Assembly (NCBI GenBank): GCA_050253535.1
Contig: JBFWIW010000003.1
Coordinates: 6,647-70,646, forward strand
Direction of reading: 5' to 3'
Length of the DNA stretch: 64,000 nt
Source of the DNA: JBFWIW01 sp050253535
GTDB taxonomy: Bacteria > Bacillota > Clostridia > Oscillospirales > Oscillospiraceae
Both the position numbers and the translations under genes were made by a program. The notes under the pieces were generated by a model. That model had not been told where the DNA came from. It saw only the letters and a list, made by a program, of their open reading frames with translations, and ran no database searches. Of this stretch, positions 1-10,041 are shown piece after piece (the stretch's first letter is position 1; every line of letters starts with the position of its first letter).

Positions 1-2
1 AA

Positions 3-104
3 GAGTATGCCGCCATAACGCACAGAAACATCATATCCGACATGGAACTCTCGCAGACAAGCGTATTTTATAATTTTACAGAATGGAAAATGAATCAGGG
101 ATAA
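3..104 (+). CDS. C-terminal end of an unrecognised protein (cut by window start)
   Basis: An open frame enters from the left edge and stops at TAA 102-104, giving about 33 residues that end in NFTEWKMNQG. The tail is not obviously out of frame with normal codon use, and it ends 13 bases before the purL start, so it may be the last gene of a purine or unrelated operon. Too little remains to name a family. It could also be non-coding. Confidence 0.35.
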   Translation, partial: EYAAITHRNIISDMELSQTSVFYNFTEWKMNQG

Positions 105-117
105 GGGGAAAATCCGC

Positions 118-3100
118 ATGCAGAAAGTTTATAGGTGTTTTACCGAAAAAAAATCCGGTTTTGATGTCGAGGCCGGGGGGCTCCTTCGCGAACTTACACA
201 GGACCTTGGCATAGTATCGCTAACCGGCCTTCGTATTCTGAACAGGTACGACAGTGAGGGCCTTTCGGCAGAGGTCTATGAAAAAGCGCGTGGCGCGGTA
301 TTTTCAGAGCCGCAAACCGACACCGTATATGACGAGGCCTTGCCCGTTTTTGATGGGGAGCACCGCGTACTGGCCGTTGAGGCTCTCCCCGGCCAATATG
401 ATCAGCGCGCCGATTCCTGCGCCCAGTGTATTCAGATTATGACCTGTCTCGACCGGCCGGCTGTCCGCACCGCTAAGGTTTACGTGCTTTTCGGCGATAT
501 CTCCGACCTGGAAATGGAGAAAATAAAAGCATACCTCATTAACCCCGTAGAATCCCGCGAGGCGGGAATGAAAAAACCCGAGACTCTCGTGCAGACCAAT
601 CCCGAGCCCGCTCCCGTGAATACCCTGGACGGTTTTACAAAGATGGCGCGTGAAAAGCTTTCCGAAATGATCTCAGAGTATGGCCTTGCCATGGATACGG
701 ATGACCTCGCCTTCATGCAGGACTATTTTAGGGACGAGGAAAACCGCGACCCGACAGTGACGGAGCTTCGGCTCGTGGATACCTATTGGTCGGATCACTG
801 CCGTCACACCACATTCGGCACGCATATAGACGATGTGAAAATTTGCGACGAGGCCGTAAAAGCCGCGTTTGGACGATATCTCGATGCCCGTCGGGAGGTA
901 TACGGTGAGAAGGCCGAGAGCCGCCCTAAAACACTGATGGACATGGCAACCATCGGCGCCAAGGTTTTGCGCAGGCGCGGACTTCTTAAAAACCTCGACG
1001 TGTCTGAGGAGATAAACGCCTGTTCCATTAAGATACCCGTCGACATAGACGGGAAGACCGAAGAGTGGCTTCTCATGTTTAAGAACGAGACACACAATCA
1101 CCCGACGGAGATAGAGCCCTTCGGCGGCGCGGCCACCTGTATAGGCGGCGCCATCCGCGATCCTCTCTCCGGCAGGTCTTATGTATATCAGGCCATGCGC
1201 GTTACCGGCGCCGCCGACCCAACGGCGCCACTATCCGATACCCTTCCCGGCAAGCTCCCGCAGAGGAAGCTCACCGTCACGGCGGCTCAGGGATATTCCT
1301 CCTACGGCAACCAGATAGGGCTTGCCACCGGCCTCGTCCACGAAGTCTACCACCCCGGTTATGTAGCAAAGCGCATGGAGATAGGCGCCGTTGTCGGCGC
1401 TGCCCCAGCGTGTAATGTCGTGCGTGAGGTACCGGCTCCCGGCGATATCGTGATACTCCTCGGCGGAAGAACAGGCAGAGACGGCATCGGCGGCGCGACC
1501 GGTTCTTCCAAGACGCACAACATGGCGTCCCTCACGACCATGGCATCCGAAGTGCAGAAGGGTAACGCCCCGGAGGAGAGGAAAATTCAGCGTCTTTTCC
1601 GCGATTCATCCGTAACCCGCATGATAAAACGCTGCAATGACTTCGGCGCAGGCGGCGTTTCAGTCGCCATCGGCGAACTCGCCGACGGGCTGCGTATCGA
1701 TCTCTCGATGGTCAGGAAAAAGTATGAGGGCCTCAACGCTACCGAAATAGCCATTTCCGAGTCGCAGGAGCGTATGGCGGTTGTGGTCGCGCCCGAAAAT
1801 GTGGAGGCCTTTATAGGTAAGGCCACGGCGGAAAACCTTGAGGCATACGCCGTTGCCGAGGTGACGGAGTCCCCCCGCATGGTCATGCGTTTCGAGGGCG
1901 GGACTGTCGCCGATCTTTCGCGCGACTTTCTCTCCAGTAACGGAGCGGACAAGCATACAGCAATCTCAGTCCCCTCTCTTCCCAAATATAAATATGTTTT
2001 TCCCGGCAGAACCGCCGGCGAAAAGCTCCGGAATATGGTATCTGATCTGCGCTTTTGCTCGCAGCGCGGGCTTATCGAGCGTTTTGACTCATCAATAGGC
2101 GCGGGCAGCGTTCTCTCCCCGTTCGGCGGAAAAACGCAGACGACCCCCGCGCAGTCCATGGCGGCGCTTCTTCCGGTACTTGGCGGCGAGACCTCGACCT
2201 GCTCGGTCATGGCCTTCGGCTTCGATCCATACCTCTCGTCCGCAAACCCCTATGAGGGTGCGAAGGCCGCCGTCGTTACCTCCGCTGCTAAACTTGTTGC
2301 CTCCGGCTGCGATCCTGACAGAGTTTACCTCACTTTTCAGGAATACTTCGAGCGGCTGAAAACAGATCCGGAGAGATGGGGAAAGCCCGCCGCCGCGCTT
2401 CTCGGCGCATTGGATGCGCAGCTCTCTCTTGAACTTGCCGCCATAGGCGGGAAGGACAGTATGTCCGGTTCCTTCATGGATCTGGACGTGCCGCCCACGC
2501 TGGTCTCGTTCGCAATCGCCCCCGCCGATGCAGGTGACGTCATATCCCCTGAATTCAAGAAGGCCGGCTCCTCTGTCTGCCTGTTTACGCCCGGCGGGAC
2601 TCTTTCCGAAACAAAAGACATGTGGCGCGGCTTCAGAAAGCTTGCGGAAGACGGCAAAATACTCTCCGCGTGGGCCATCACCGACGGGGCGGCCTGTGAG
2701 GGCATATTCAAGATGTGCCTCGGGAACACACTCGGCTTCACACTGGAGGGGAATCCGGAAATCCTCTTCGAGCAAATGCCCGGAGCCATAATAGCCGAGA
2801 CCGGCTCCCCCTGTGAGGGCGCTTATGTAATAGGCCATGTTACAGATAATGCCGAAATCGTCCTTGGAAATGAGACGGTAAAACTTTCTGAGCTCATCCC
2901 CCCCTGGGAAAAAAAGCTTGAGCGAGTGTTTCCGACGCGGGCAGGTGACTCTGCCTCGGTGTCCGCCATCTCAAGCGACAAACTCTGCTCCATAGTGGCC
3001 GGAGAAAAATTCGCCTCACCGCGGGCCATAATAACCGCTTTCCCCGGCACCAACTGCGAGGAGGATACGGCAAGAGCCGTCAGGCGAGCAGGGGGAGCCG

Positions 3101-3813
3101 CCGAGATCATAGTCGTGAAAAACCTCACGGCAGGACTCCTTGAAGAGTCCGTCACCGCTGTAGAGAAGGCGATACGGCAGAGCCAGATGATAATTATTCC
3201 GGGCGGCTTTTCCGGCGGCGACGAGCCGGACGGCTCCGCCAAATTCATAACCGCGTTCTTCCGCAATCCACGCATCTTCGACGCGGTGCACGATCTCTTA
3301 TATAAACGCGATGGCCTGATGCTCGGCATATGCAACGGTTTTCAGGCGCTTGTTAAGCTGGGGCTCGTCCCTTATGGCTATATACGGCCGATGGACGGCG
3401 CCTGCCCCACGCTGACTTATAATCTAATCGGCCGTCACCAGTCAAAATATGTTTATACGCGCGTTTCATCCGTCTCCTCACCGTGGCTCTCGGGCTGCAG
3501 CGTCGGTGACGTTTACGCTGTCCCGATATCCCATGGAGAGGGAAGGTTTGTCGCTCCGCCTGAAACACTCAGGGAGCTCGCCGCAAATGGTCAGATAGCG
3601 ACGCAGTACACAGACATAGAGGGCCGTCCCTCCATGGACATTTCGGTAAACCCAAACGGCTCGATGATGGCGGTCGAGGGGCTTTTGAGCCCGGATGGAC
3701 GCGTTCTCGGCAAGATGGGCCATACGGAGCGCCGCGGTGAGTATGTATCAAAAAACATCGCAGGCGTAAAGCATCAGCCGCTCTTCGAGGGCGGCGTGGG
3801 ATACTTCAAATAA
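118..3813 (+). CDS. purL: Phosphoribosylformylglycinamidine synthase, single-chain
   Basis: Catalyses the fourth step of purine synthesis, converting FGAR, glutamine and ATP to FGAM in the cytoplasm. At 1231 residues it is the long single-chain form with the glutaminase fused at the C terminus, as is usual in Clostridia, rather than separate PurL/PurQ/PurS. The synthetase core has KNETHNHPTEIEPFGGAA near residue 322. The glutaminase domain begins near FPGTNCEEDTA, with nucleophile Cys1072 in GICNGFQ and the His1139/Glu1141 pair in ISHGEGRF, so all three glutaminase residues are present. A GGGGA ribosome site precedes the ATG. Cytidine deaminase follows after 27 bases. No purine riboswitch was seen in the 117 bases upstream. 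Confidence 0.97.
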   Translation: MQKVYRCFTEKKSGFDVEAGGLLRELTQDLGIVSLTGLRILNRYDSEGLSAEVYEKARGAVFSEPQTDTVYDEALPVFDGEHRVLAVEALPGQYDQRADSCAQCIQIMTCLDRPAVRTAKVYVLFGDISDLEMEKIKAYLINPVESREAGMKKPETLVQTNPEPAPVNTLDGFTKMAREKLSEMISEYGLAMDTDDLAFMQDYFRDEENRDPTVTELRLVDTYWSDHCRHTTFGTHIDDVKICDEAVKAAFGRYLDARREVYGEKAESRPKTLMDMATIGAKVLRRRGLLKNLDVSEEINACSIKIPVDIDGKTEEWLLMFKNETHNHPTEIEPFGGAATCIGGAIRDPLSGRSYVYQAMRVTGAADPTAPLSDTLPGKLPQRKLTVTAAQGYSSYGNQIGLATGLVHEVYHPGYVAKRMEIGAVVGAAPACNVVREVPAPGDIVILLGGRTGRDGIGGATGSSKTHNMASLTTMASEVQKGNAPEERKIQRLFRDSSVTRMIKRCNDFGAGGVSVAIGELADGLRIDLSMVRKKYEGLNATEIAISESQERMAVVVAPENVEAFIGKATAENLEAYAVAEVTESPRMVMRFEGGTVADLSRDFLSSNGADKHTAISVPSLPKYKYVFPGRTAGEKLRNMVSDLRFCSQRGLIERFDSSIGAGSVLSPFGGKTQTTPAQSMAALLPVLGGETSTCSVMAFGFDPYLSSANPYEGAKAAVVTSAAKLVASGCDPDRVYLTFQEYFERLKTDPERWGKPAAALLGALDAQLSLELAAIGGKDSMSGSFMDLDVPPTLVSFAIAPADAGDVISPEFKKAGSSVCLFTPGGTLSETKDMWRGFRKLAEDGKILSAWAITDGAACEGIFKMCLGNTLGFTLEGNPEILFEQMPGAIIAETGSPCEGAYVIGHVTDNAEIVLGNETVKLSELIPPWEKKLERVFPTRAGDSASVSAISSDKLCSIVAGEKFASPRAIITAFPGTNCEEDTARAVRRAGGAAEIIVVKNLTAGLLEESVTAVEKAIRQSQMIIIPGGFSGGDEPDGSAKFITAFFRNPRIFDAVHDLLYKRDGLMLGICNGFQALVKLGLVPYGYIRPMDGACPTLTYNLIGRHQSKYVYTRVSSVSSPWLSGCSVGDVYAVPISHGEGRFVAPPETLRELAANGQIATQYTDIEGRPSMDISVNPNGSMMAVEGLLSPDGRVLGKMGHTERRGEYVSKNIAGVKHQPLFEGGVGYFK

Positions 3814-3840
3814 AACGAACAACGGATGGGAGGTTTTTGA

Positions 3841-4236
3841 ATGACAGACAGAGAACTCATTGACCGCGCGATAGAGGCATCGAAAAACGCCTATGTCCCC
3901 TATTCCCATTTTCCTGTAGGCGCCGCGCTCGAATGCGATGACGGTTCCGTCGTTTCCGGCTGCAACGTGGAGAACGCCGCTCTTGGCTGTACGATCTGTG
4001 CGGAGAGGTCGGCCGTGTGTCAGGCCGTCTCCGCGGGCAGGCGCAGGTTCCGGCGCATAGCGTTATTTGCCGAGAGCCAGAGCTACTGCACCCCCTGCGG
4101 CACCTGCCGTCAGGTGCTGTCCGAATTCTCTCCCTCGATGGAGGTCCTATGCGCAAAATCCGACGGCAGATATGTGAGCTACAAGCTCTCGGACCTGCTG
4201 CCCGTCTCGTTCGGCAAAGAGTATCTGGAGAGATGA
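3841..4236 (+). CDS. cdd: Cytidine deaminase
   Basis: Zinc hydrolase that deaminates cytidine and deoxycytidine to uridine forms for pyrimidine salvage. The 131-residue length fits the small homotetrameric family. The zinc site is of the all-cysteine type: CAERSA (Cys plus catalytic Glu) followed by PCGTCRQVL (two Cys). NVENAALG just before it is the usual substrate-binding segment. A GGGAGG site lies 8 bases before the ATG. It follows purL closely and ends at a two-way terminator shared with the convergent ferritin-like gene. Confidence 0.95.
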   Translation: MTDRELIDRAIEASKNAYVPYSHFPVGAALECDDGSVVSGCNVENAALGCTICAERSAVCQAVSAGRRRFRRIALFAESQSYCTPCGTCRQVLSEFSPSMEVLCAKSDGRYVSYKLSDLLPVSFGKEYLER

Positions 4237-4260
4237 TTATCAGATTATCAAAACTCTCCC

Positions 4261-4294
4261 AGCCTGAAAAACCCTTCGGGCTTTTCGACAGGCT
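4261..4294. terminator. Two-way terminator between cdd and the ferritin-like gene
   Basis: AGCCTG pairs with CAGGCT around an inner AAAA-CCC / GGG-TTTT stem with a TTC loop. The A-run and T-run on the two sides let it work in both directions between convergent genes. Confidence 0.7.
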
Positions 4295-4297
4295 CAA

Positions 4298-4795
4298 TTA
4301 TCTCATCATCTCTGCTATGAGTTTTTCCAAAGTGTCCGCATGCCGCTTTTCGTCCCGGGCATTGGCCTCGTAAACAGCGCGGAGCCTTGGATTTTTTGTC
4401 TTTTCAGCCGCAGTTTTGTACGCTTTTTCATCCGCCAGCTCGTTTAGATATTTTTGGCGGACCGTCGTCATGTTGAGCTGCTCGTTCGACATCTCGGCCT
4501 TCGGCATAAAGCTTTCGCCCGTAAGTAAAAAATATGCCGTCTGGAGCCGTGCGACATGCTCGCGCTCATCCTCAGCCAAGGCGCTGAATAGACGCGCACG
4601 GTCCGGTCTTCTGCATCTTCTAGCCAGGGCGGCATAACTTTCAGCCCCATTAAATTCGTTTTGTATAAATCTCTCCAGAGTAGCGGTGTCGTTTTCCGGA
4701 GCCTCGGATATGTTTACTACCGTCTCCTCCGATTCCGGCATAACACGCTGCCATACAACATTTAGTTTTTCGATATCGTTTATTTCCATATTCAT
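4298..4795 (-). CDS. Ferritin-like di-iron protein (rubrerythrin-type four-helix bundle)
   Basis: A 165-residue protein with the ferritin-like metal pattern: Glu in FNGAESY, then AEDEREHV, then ADEKAYKTAA and ARDEKRHAD. This gives two Glu plus two ExxH-type ligand sets expected for a carboxylate-bridged di-iron site. There is no rubredoxin-like Cys pair, so it is not a full rubrerythrin. Related clostridial proteins are linked to oxidative stress or iron handling, and the exact role here is inference. The first ATG lies only 1 base after a GGGGG run, so the second ATG (4789, 7 bases from it) may be the true start. It is convergent with cdd and divergent from rsmE. Confidence 0.8.
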   Translation of the reverse strand: MNMEINDIEKLNVVWQRVMPESEETVVNISEAPENDTATLERFIQNEFNGAESYAALARRCRRPDRARLFSALAEDEREHVARLQTAYFLLTGESFMPKAEMSNEQLNMTTVRQKYLNELADEKAYKTAAEKTKNPRLRAVYEANARDEKRHADTLEKLIAEMMR

Positions 4796-4861
4796 TCCCC
4801 CGTACCTATTCTATGCCGCGAAATCATCAGCGGCGCACAAAACCGAAAGGCGTGATATCCG

Positions 4862-5593
4862 ATGGCAAGATTTTTCCTCGCCGCATCGAATATCTTCGGC
4901 GGCATCGCATATCTCACAGCCTCCGATCTCGAGCATATAAAGGTACTGCGCATAAGGCGCGGAGAAATCTTCACCGTCTGCGACGGCGAGGGTACCGATT
5001 ACACCTGCCGTTTGAAAGAAGACGGTGACGGGCTATGCGCAGAGGTTCTGGACAAACTGCCGTCTTCAGGTGAGCCCACGGCTTCCTGCGCGGTGTATAC
5101 CGCATTTTCCAAAGGCGACAAGGTGGAGACGGTCATCCAGAAATGCGTTGAGATCGGTGCGTCCGAAATAGTCCTTTTCCCGTCTGATCGCTGCGTATCC
5201 AGGCCGGATGGTACCTCACTCCTGCGCAAGCTGGGCCGCTGGCAAAAGATTGCCGAGGAGTCCGCGAAGCAGTCAGGCCGAGGGAAGATTCCTCGCGTTT
5301 CGGCTGCGGACTCATTTGAGACGGCCGTAAAATCCGCCGCCAAGGCCGATTTGCCGCTTTTTTTCTACGAGGAAGAGCGAAGACTTGGCCTCAAATCAGC
5401 CATGGAGTCACAACCGGAATATAAAACGATCTCCATCCTCACGGGACCCGAGGGCGGCTTTACGGCGGAGGAGGCGGAATTTGCACAAAAATGCGGTATG
5501 CTGTCGGTATCCCTCGGTCCGCGCATACTTCGGTGCGAGACTGCCCCGGTATGCGGTTTGGCTGCGGTTATGTTATTTACCGGAAACATGTGA
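4862..5593 (+). CDS. rsmE: 16S rRNA (uracil1498-N3)-methyltransferase
   Basis: SPOUT-class SAM methyltransferase that modifies U1498 of 16S rRNA. The 243-residue length is standard. The C-terminal knot signature is clear: LTGPEGGF, followed by LGPRILRCETA. The N-terminal PUA-like part reads MARFFLAASNIFGG and contains H-I-x-VLR as usual. Its start is 66 bases from the divergent ferritin-like gene. Confidence 0.95.
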   Translation: MARFFLAASNIFGGIAYLTASDLEHIKVLRIRRGEIFTVCDGEGTDYTCRLKEDGDGLCAEVLDKLPSSGEPTASCAVYTAFSKGDKVETVIQKCVEIGASEIVLFPSDRCVSRPDGTSLLRKLGRWQKIAEESAKQSGRGKIPRVSAADSFETAVKSAAKADLPLFFYEEERRLGLKSAMESQPEYKTISILTGPEGGFTAEEAEFAQKCGMLSVSLGPRILRCETAPVCGLAAVMLFTGNM

Positions 5594-5659
5594 GGCGTGC
5601 CTAAACGGCAGACCCTTTCGCCGTATATAGCCAGATCTGCAGATTTTCGGAGGTGAAAA

Positions 5660-7558
5660 TTGGAACAGAAGATAAATGACGAAGAGCTGTACCTGTTTGG
5701 CTCCGGAAAATATCTCAAGGGCTATGAGAAGTTCGGCGCTCATATGCACGACGGCGGGACGACCTTTACGGTTTGGGCTCCCGGCGTACTGAGCGTCCGT
5801 GTCGCCGGCGCCTTCAACAGCTGGCGGGACGACGAGTTCTTCCTGTCACACATTAAAGGCGGCGTATGGTCGGCTTTTGTGCCGTGCGCCCATGAAGGTG
5901 AGCTCTATAAATACGTCATCGAGACGAAGGACGGGGAGAAGCTCTACAAGGCCGATCCCTTTGCATTTTCGTCCGAAGTCAGGCCGGGTAACGCCTCAAA
6001 GATCGCGTCTCTTGAGGGTTACGAATGGCGTGACTCCGCATGGCTGAAGAAGCGGCGCGTCACGCCACATTTCGGCCACCCCCTGAATATATATGAAGTA
6101 CACCTGGGCTCTTGGAGACGTCCAGAAAAAAAAGAGGGCGAGGAAGAGGCCGGCTTTTACAGTTACCGCGAAACTGCCGACATGCTGGTGCCCTACGCCG
6201 CCGAATTGGGCTACACGCATATAGAGCTCATGCCCTTAACCGAGCACCCGTTCGACGGTTCCTGGGGATATCAGACGACCGGGTATTTCGCGGCTACTAG
6301 CCGCTACGGAACGCCGCAGGACCTCATGTATCTCGTGGATAAGTGCCACCGCGCGGGTATCGGCGTCATCATGGACTGGGTTCCCGGCCACTTCTGCCGG
6401 GACGCTCACGGCCTTGGCCGTTTTAACGGGGAAAAACTCTATGAAATTTACGACCACAAGCAGTGGGGCACATACATCTTTGATTTCGGCCGGCCGGAGG
6501 TGCGGAGCTTTCTCATATCCAGCGCCATATTCTGGATGGAATATTACCACATAGACGCCGTCCGCGTAGACGGTGTTTCCAGTATGCTGTACCTCAATTT
6601 TGCAGTTGATCCCGGCGAAAAGCGCCTTAACAAGTTCGGAGGCGAGGCCAATCTTGAGGCCGTAGACTTTATACGAGAACTGAACGCCGCCGTCGCGAAG
6701 TACTATCCCGATGTCTTTACGATAGCGGAGGAGAGCACGTCGTGGCCTCTCGTCACCTATCCGCCTTATGACGGAGGACTCGGTTTCCATTACAAATGGG
6801 ACATGGGCTGGATGAACGATACGTTAACTTATATTTCCACGGACTTCGGCGGCCGCGGCCCAGTTCACAATCTCCTCACTTTTTCGATGATGTACGCGTT
6901 TTCGGAAAATTTTATTCTTCCCCTCTCGCACGACGAGGTCGTACATGGGAAGCGCTCAATAATTGGGCGCATGCCCGGATCATACGATGAAAATTTTGCC
7001 GGAGTGCGACTCCTTCTCATGTATCAGATCTGCCACCCAGGCGCAAAACTGACCTTCATGGGCAGCGAGTTCGGCCAGTTCATCGAGTGGAAATACTATG
7101 AACCGCTCGAATGGTTTTTGCTTGATTATGACAGGCACCGTCAGCTGAGGGATTATGTTAAAGCGCTTAACCGCACGTTTTTGCGCGAGCCGTCTCTGTG
7201 GGAGGACGACCGCAGCTGGAACGGATACCGCTGGACGGACTCGGACAACTCGGAGCAGAGCGTCCTTATTTTTGAGCGATGGGCACCCGTAGATGAATCG
7301 TATACAATAGCGGTGCTAAACTTCCGAAATACAGGCTATGGTGAATACCGCATAGGCGTTCCGGAGGGCGGAGCATATAAAATACTCATTTCAACAAACA
7401 GCGAGGACTTCGGCGGCACCGGCTATGATGCCGTAACGCTTAAGGCGGAGGAAAAACCCATGCATGGACGGAGCTTTTCGGTGAATCTCAGCCTGCCGCC
7501 TCTTGGCGGCTTGATACTCAAAAAAGCGCGCCGCTCCAAAAAAAATAAGGGCAAATAG
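5660..7558 (+). CDS. glgB: 1,4-alpha-glucan branching enzyme
   Basis: GH13 enzyme that makes alpha-1,6 branches in glycogen. It has a CBM48-like N-terminal domain (FTVWAPGVLSVRVAGAFN) and then the TIM-barrel. Catalytic residues are visible: nucleophile Asp304 in VRVDGVSSML, acid/base Glu357 in IAEESTSWP, and the third Asp in LSHDEVVHGKRS. The 632-residue length is normal for the Firmicutes type. The start is TTG after a GGAGGTG site. It is the first of six consecutive glycogen genes and ends 4 bases before the first possible glgP start. Confidence 0.97.
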   Translation: MEQKINDEELYLFGSGKYLKGYEKFGAHMHDGGTTFTVWAPGVLSVRVAGAFNSWRDDEFFLSHIKGGVWSAFVPCAHEGELYKYVIETKDGEKLYKADPFAFSSEVRPGNASKIASLEGYEWRDSAWLKKRRVTPHFGHPLNIYEVHLGSWRRPEKKEGEEEAGFYSYRETADMLVPYAAELGYTHIELMPLTEHPFDGSWGYQTTGYFAATSRYGTPQDLMYLVDKCHRAGIGVIMDWVPGHFCRDAHGLGRFNGEKLYEIYDHKQWGTYIFDFGRPEVRSFLISSAIFWMEYYHIDAVRVDGVSSMLYLNFAVDPGEKRLNKFGGEANLEAVDFIRELNAAVAKYYPDVFTIAEESTSWPLVTYPPYDGGLGFHYKWDMGWMNDTLTYISTDFGGRGPVHNLLTFSMMYAFSENFILPLSHDEVVHGKRSIIGRMPGSYDENFAGVRLLLMYQICHPGAKLTFMGSEFGQFIEWKYYEPLEWFLLDYDRHRQLRDYVKALNRTFLREPSLWEDDRSWNGYRWTDSDNSEQSVLIFERWAPVDESYTIAVLNFRNTGYGEYRIGVPEGGAYKILISTNSEDFGGTGYDAVTLKAEEKPMHGRSFSVNLSLPPLGGLILKKARRSKKNKGK

Positions 7559-7573
7559 CCTTTGGGAGATAAG

Positions 7574-9991
7574 ATGTTTATTAATAAGGAACAATTCAAG
7601 GTCGAATATATATCGACTATCACCGAGCATTTCGGCAAATCAATAATACACTGCGGAAGGCTGGAAAAATACGTTGCTCTCGTCCATCTCATAAGCTCAG
7701 AGGCGGCAAAAAAGCACACCGTGACTCATGCCCGCCACGCGCTCGACCGCAAAAAGGAAATCTACTATTTTTCCATGGAGTTTTTAATAGGAAGGCTTCT
7801 CAAGAATTACCTTTTCAACATGGGCGTCCTCGACGCCGTCGGAGACGGACTTAATGACCTCGGCGAGGATCTCGACAGCCTTTGCGATTGCGAGCGCGAC
7901 CCCGGGCTCGGAAACGGCGGTCTGGGGAGACTCGCCGCCTGCTTCCTCGACTCCATGGCCTTTTTGGATTTAGACGCAACCGGTGTCGGCATCAGATACC
8001 GCTTCGGGCTTTTTGAGCAGAAGATAAAGAGCGGCTGGCAGACCGAGGAGCCCGATACCTGGCTCGATAACGGTTACCCGTGGGAGACAAAGCGCCCGGA
8101 CGAGGCGGTTACTGTCTGTTTCGGCGGGACCGTAACCCCAACAGTCACATCCGACGGGAAGCCTGCCTTTGAAAGACATGACTATACCTGTGTCAAGGCC
8201 GTCCCATACGACGTACCTGTCGTCGGATACGGCGGCGAGACGGTGAACACCCTACGCCTTTGGCGCGCGCAGCCGGTTATGGAGGGCTTTGACCTGGCGG
8301 CTTTCAACCGCGGCGAATATTCTGCCGCCGTCAGAACCAGAAACGACGCCGAGGCCATAAGCTGTATCCTCTACCCCGACGACAGCACGGACGTGGGGCG
8401 CGAACTCCGCCTGAAGCAGGAATATTTCTTTGTCTCCGCCGGTCTCACATGGATACTCAGAAAATATAAAAACAACTATGGGACCGACGAGTGGGATAAG
8501 CTGCCCGGGCGCGTCTCAGTGCATATAAACGACACGCACCCCGCCCTTTGCGTGCCCGAACTCATGCGCCTTCTCATGGATGAGGAGGGACTTGACTGGG
8601 ACAAAGCGTGGGACATAACCACGCGTACCGTCTCATACACTAATCACACCGTCATGCCTGAGGCGCTCGAGAAGTGGCCCATAGGTCTCTTTTCAAGGCT
8701 TCTCCCAAGGATCTATATGATCGTTGAGGAGATAGACCACCGATACCGAAGCAGTCTCTCCGGCCGCAGCGATAAAGATACCCGCATCCGCGCGACGGCC
8801 ATACTGTGGGACGGCAGAGTCCGCATGGCAAACCTGTCTGTCATTGGGAGTTATTCGGTGAACGGTGTTGCCGACCTGCACACCGAGATTTTGAAGACGG
8901 ATACTCTGCGCGACTTCTATGAACTCACGCCCGAGAAATTCAACAACAAGACAAACGGCGTGAGTCACCGCCGCTTTCTCGCAGAGTCTAATCCCGGTCT
9001 TTTGAAGCTCTTAAGCGACTCCGTCGGCGAGAGATGGATAAGAGACCCGATGAAACTCGAAGAGCTGCTGAAATACAGAGACGACGCCCCGTTTTTAAAG
9101 GCGCTTGAGCGCGTAAAACTTGAAAACAAGCAGAGACTCGCGGATTATATAGCGAAAAAAACTCAAATAAAGATCGACCCCACCTCCGTCTTCGACATTC
9201 AGGTTAAGCGCATTCATGCCTACAAGCGGCAGCTATTGAACGTCTTCAAGATAATGGACGTCTATAACAGGATAAAGGAAGATCCATCAATTGAACTTCC
9301 GCCCTACACTTTCATCTTTGCAGGTAAAGCGGCGCAGAGCTACATTTTCGCCAAGGAGATAATTAAGCTCATTTGCAGCGTAGCGGATATCGTCAACGCC
9401 GACCCCGCAATGGAGGGGCGTTTAAAGGTCGTATTCCTGGAAAACTTCGGCGTCTCGCTGGCGCAGATTATATATCCCGCAGCCGATCTCTCCGAACAGA
9501 TATCAACCGCGGGCAAGGAGGCCTCCGGCACCGGAAACATGAAATTCATGTATAACGGCGCTCTGACACTCGGCACCGAAGACGGCGCAAACGTCGAGAT
9601 ACACGAGCTCGTCGGCGACGACAACATTTTCATTTTCGGCCTTTCGGCCGGGGAGGCGATGTCTCTTTATAAAGACGGCAGCTATTTCGCCTCGAAGGAA
9701 ATCTCTTCAAACCCACGCTTAAAGCTTATAACCGACCAGCTCGTGAACGGACATTTTGCCTGCTGCGGCTGGGGCTTCGGGGGGATTTATGACGCGCTCA
9801 TAAACCGAAACGACGAATACTTTGTACTGAAGGACTTCGCCTCCTACGTTAACGCCTGGGAGCATGCATCCAAGGTCTACGGCGATGATAAGGCATGGTA
9901 CAGCAAATCCCTTGTGAACATTGCCAAGGCCGGAAAATTCACCAGCGACAGGAGTATAGCCGATTACGCCAGAGACATATGGAAGGCGTAA
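7574..9991 (+). CDS. glgP: Glycogen phosphorylase
   Basis: PLP-dependent GT35 enzyme that releases glucose-1-phosphate from glycogen or maltodextrin. Conserved parts are ERDPGLGNGGLGRLAACFLD near the N terminus and the PLP-lysine segment EASGTGNMKFMYNGALT (Lys657 from the ATG). I chose ATG 7574 because GGGAG sits 5 bases upstream. An in-frame TTG at 7562 would place that site inside the gene. It lies between glgB and glgC, as expected for coupled synthesis and breakdown. Confidence 0.96.
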   Translation: MFINKEQFKVEYISTITEHFGKSIIHCGRLEKYVALVHLISSEAAKKHTVTHARHALDRKKEIYYFSMEFLIGRLLKNYLFNMGVLDAVGDGLNDLGEDLDSLCDCERDPGLGNGGLGRLAACFLDSMAFLDLDATGVGIRYRFGLFEQKIKSGWQTEEPDTWLDNGYPWETKRPDEAVTVCFGGTVTPTVTSDGKPAFERHDYTCVKAVPYDVPVVGYGGETVNTLRLWRAQPVMEGFDLAAFNRGEYSAAVRTRNDAEAISCILYPDDSTDVGRELRLKQEYFFVSAGLTWILRKYKNNYGTDEWDKLPGRVSVHINDTHPALCVPELMRLLMDEEGLDWDKAWDITTRTVSYTNHTVMPEALEKWPIGLFSRLLPRIYMIVEEIDHRYRSSLSGRSDKDTRIRATAILWDGRVRMANLSVIGSYSVNGVADLHTEILKTDTLRDFYELTPEKFNNKTNGVSHRRFLAESNPGLLKLLSDSVGERWIRDPMKLEELLKYRDDAPFLKALERVKLENKQRLADYIAKKTQIKIDPTSVFDIQVKRIHAYKRQLLNVFKIMDVYNRIKEDPSIELPPYTFIFAGKAAQSYIFAKEIIKLICSVADIVNADPAMEGRLKVVFLENFGVSLAQIIYPAADLSEQISTAGKEASGTGNMKFMYNGALTLGTEDGANVEIHELVGDDNIFIFGLSAGEAMSLYKDGSYFASKEISSNPRLKLITDQLVNGHFACCGWGFGGIYDALINRNDEYFVLKDFASYVNAWEHASKVYGDDKAWYSKSLVNIAKAGKFTSDRSIADYARDIWKA

Positions 9992-10041
9992 CGGTAACTA
10001 TAACAATAGTATCTGAACCACAATAAGAGGAGGTATGCACA

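Noticed and set aside
1..117. Purine riboswitch before purL
   Set aside because: The region reads as the end of an upstream gene and shows no three-stem junction.
2092..2838. Long reverse frame inside purL
   Set aside because: Antisense shadow caused by GC-rich third positions. No ribosome site and no family resemblance.
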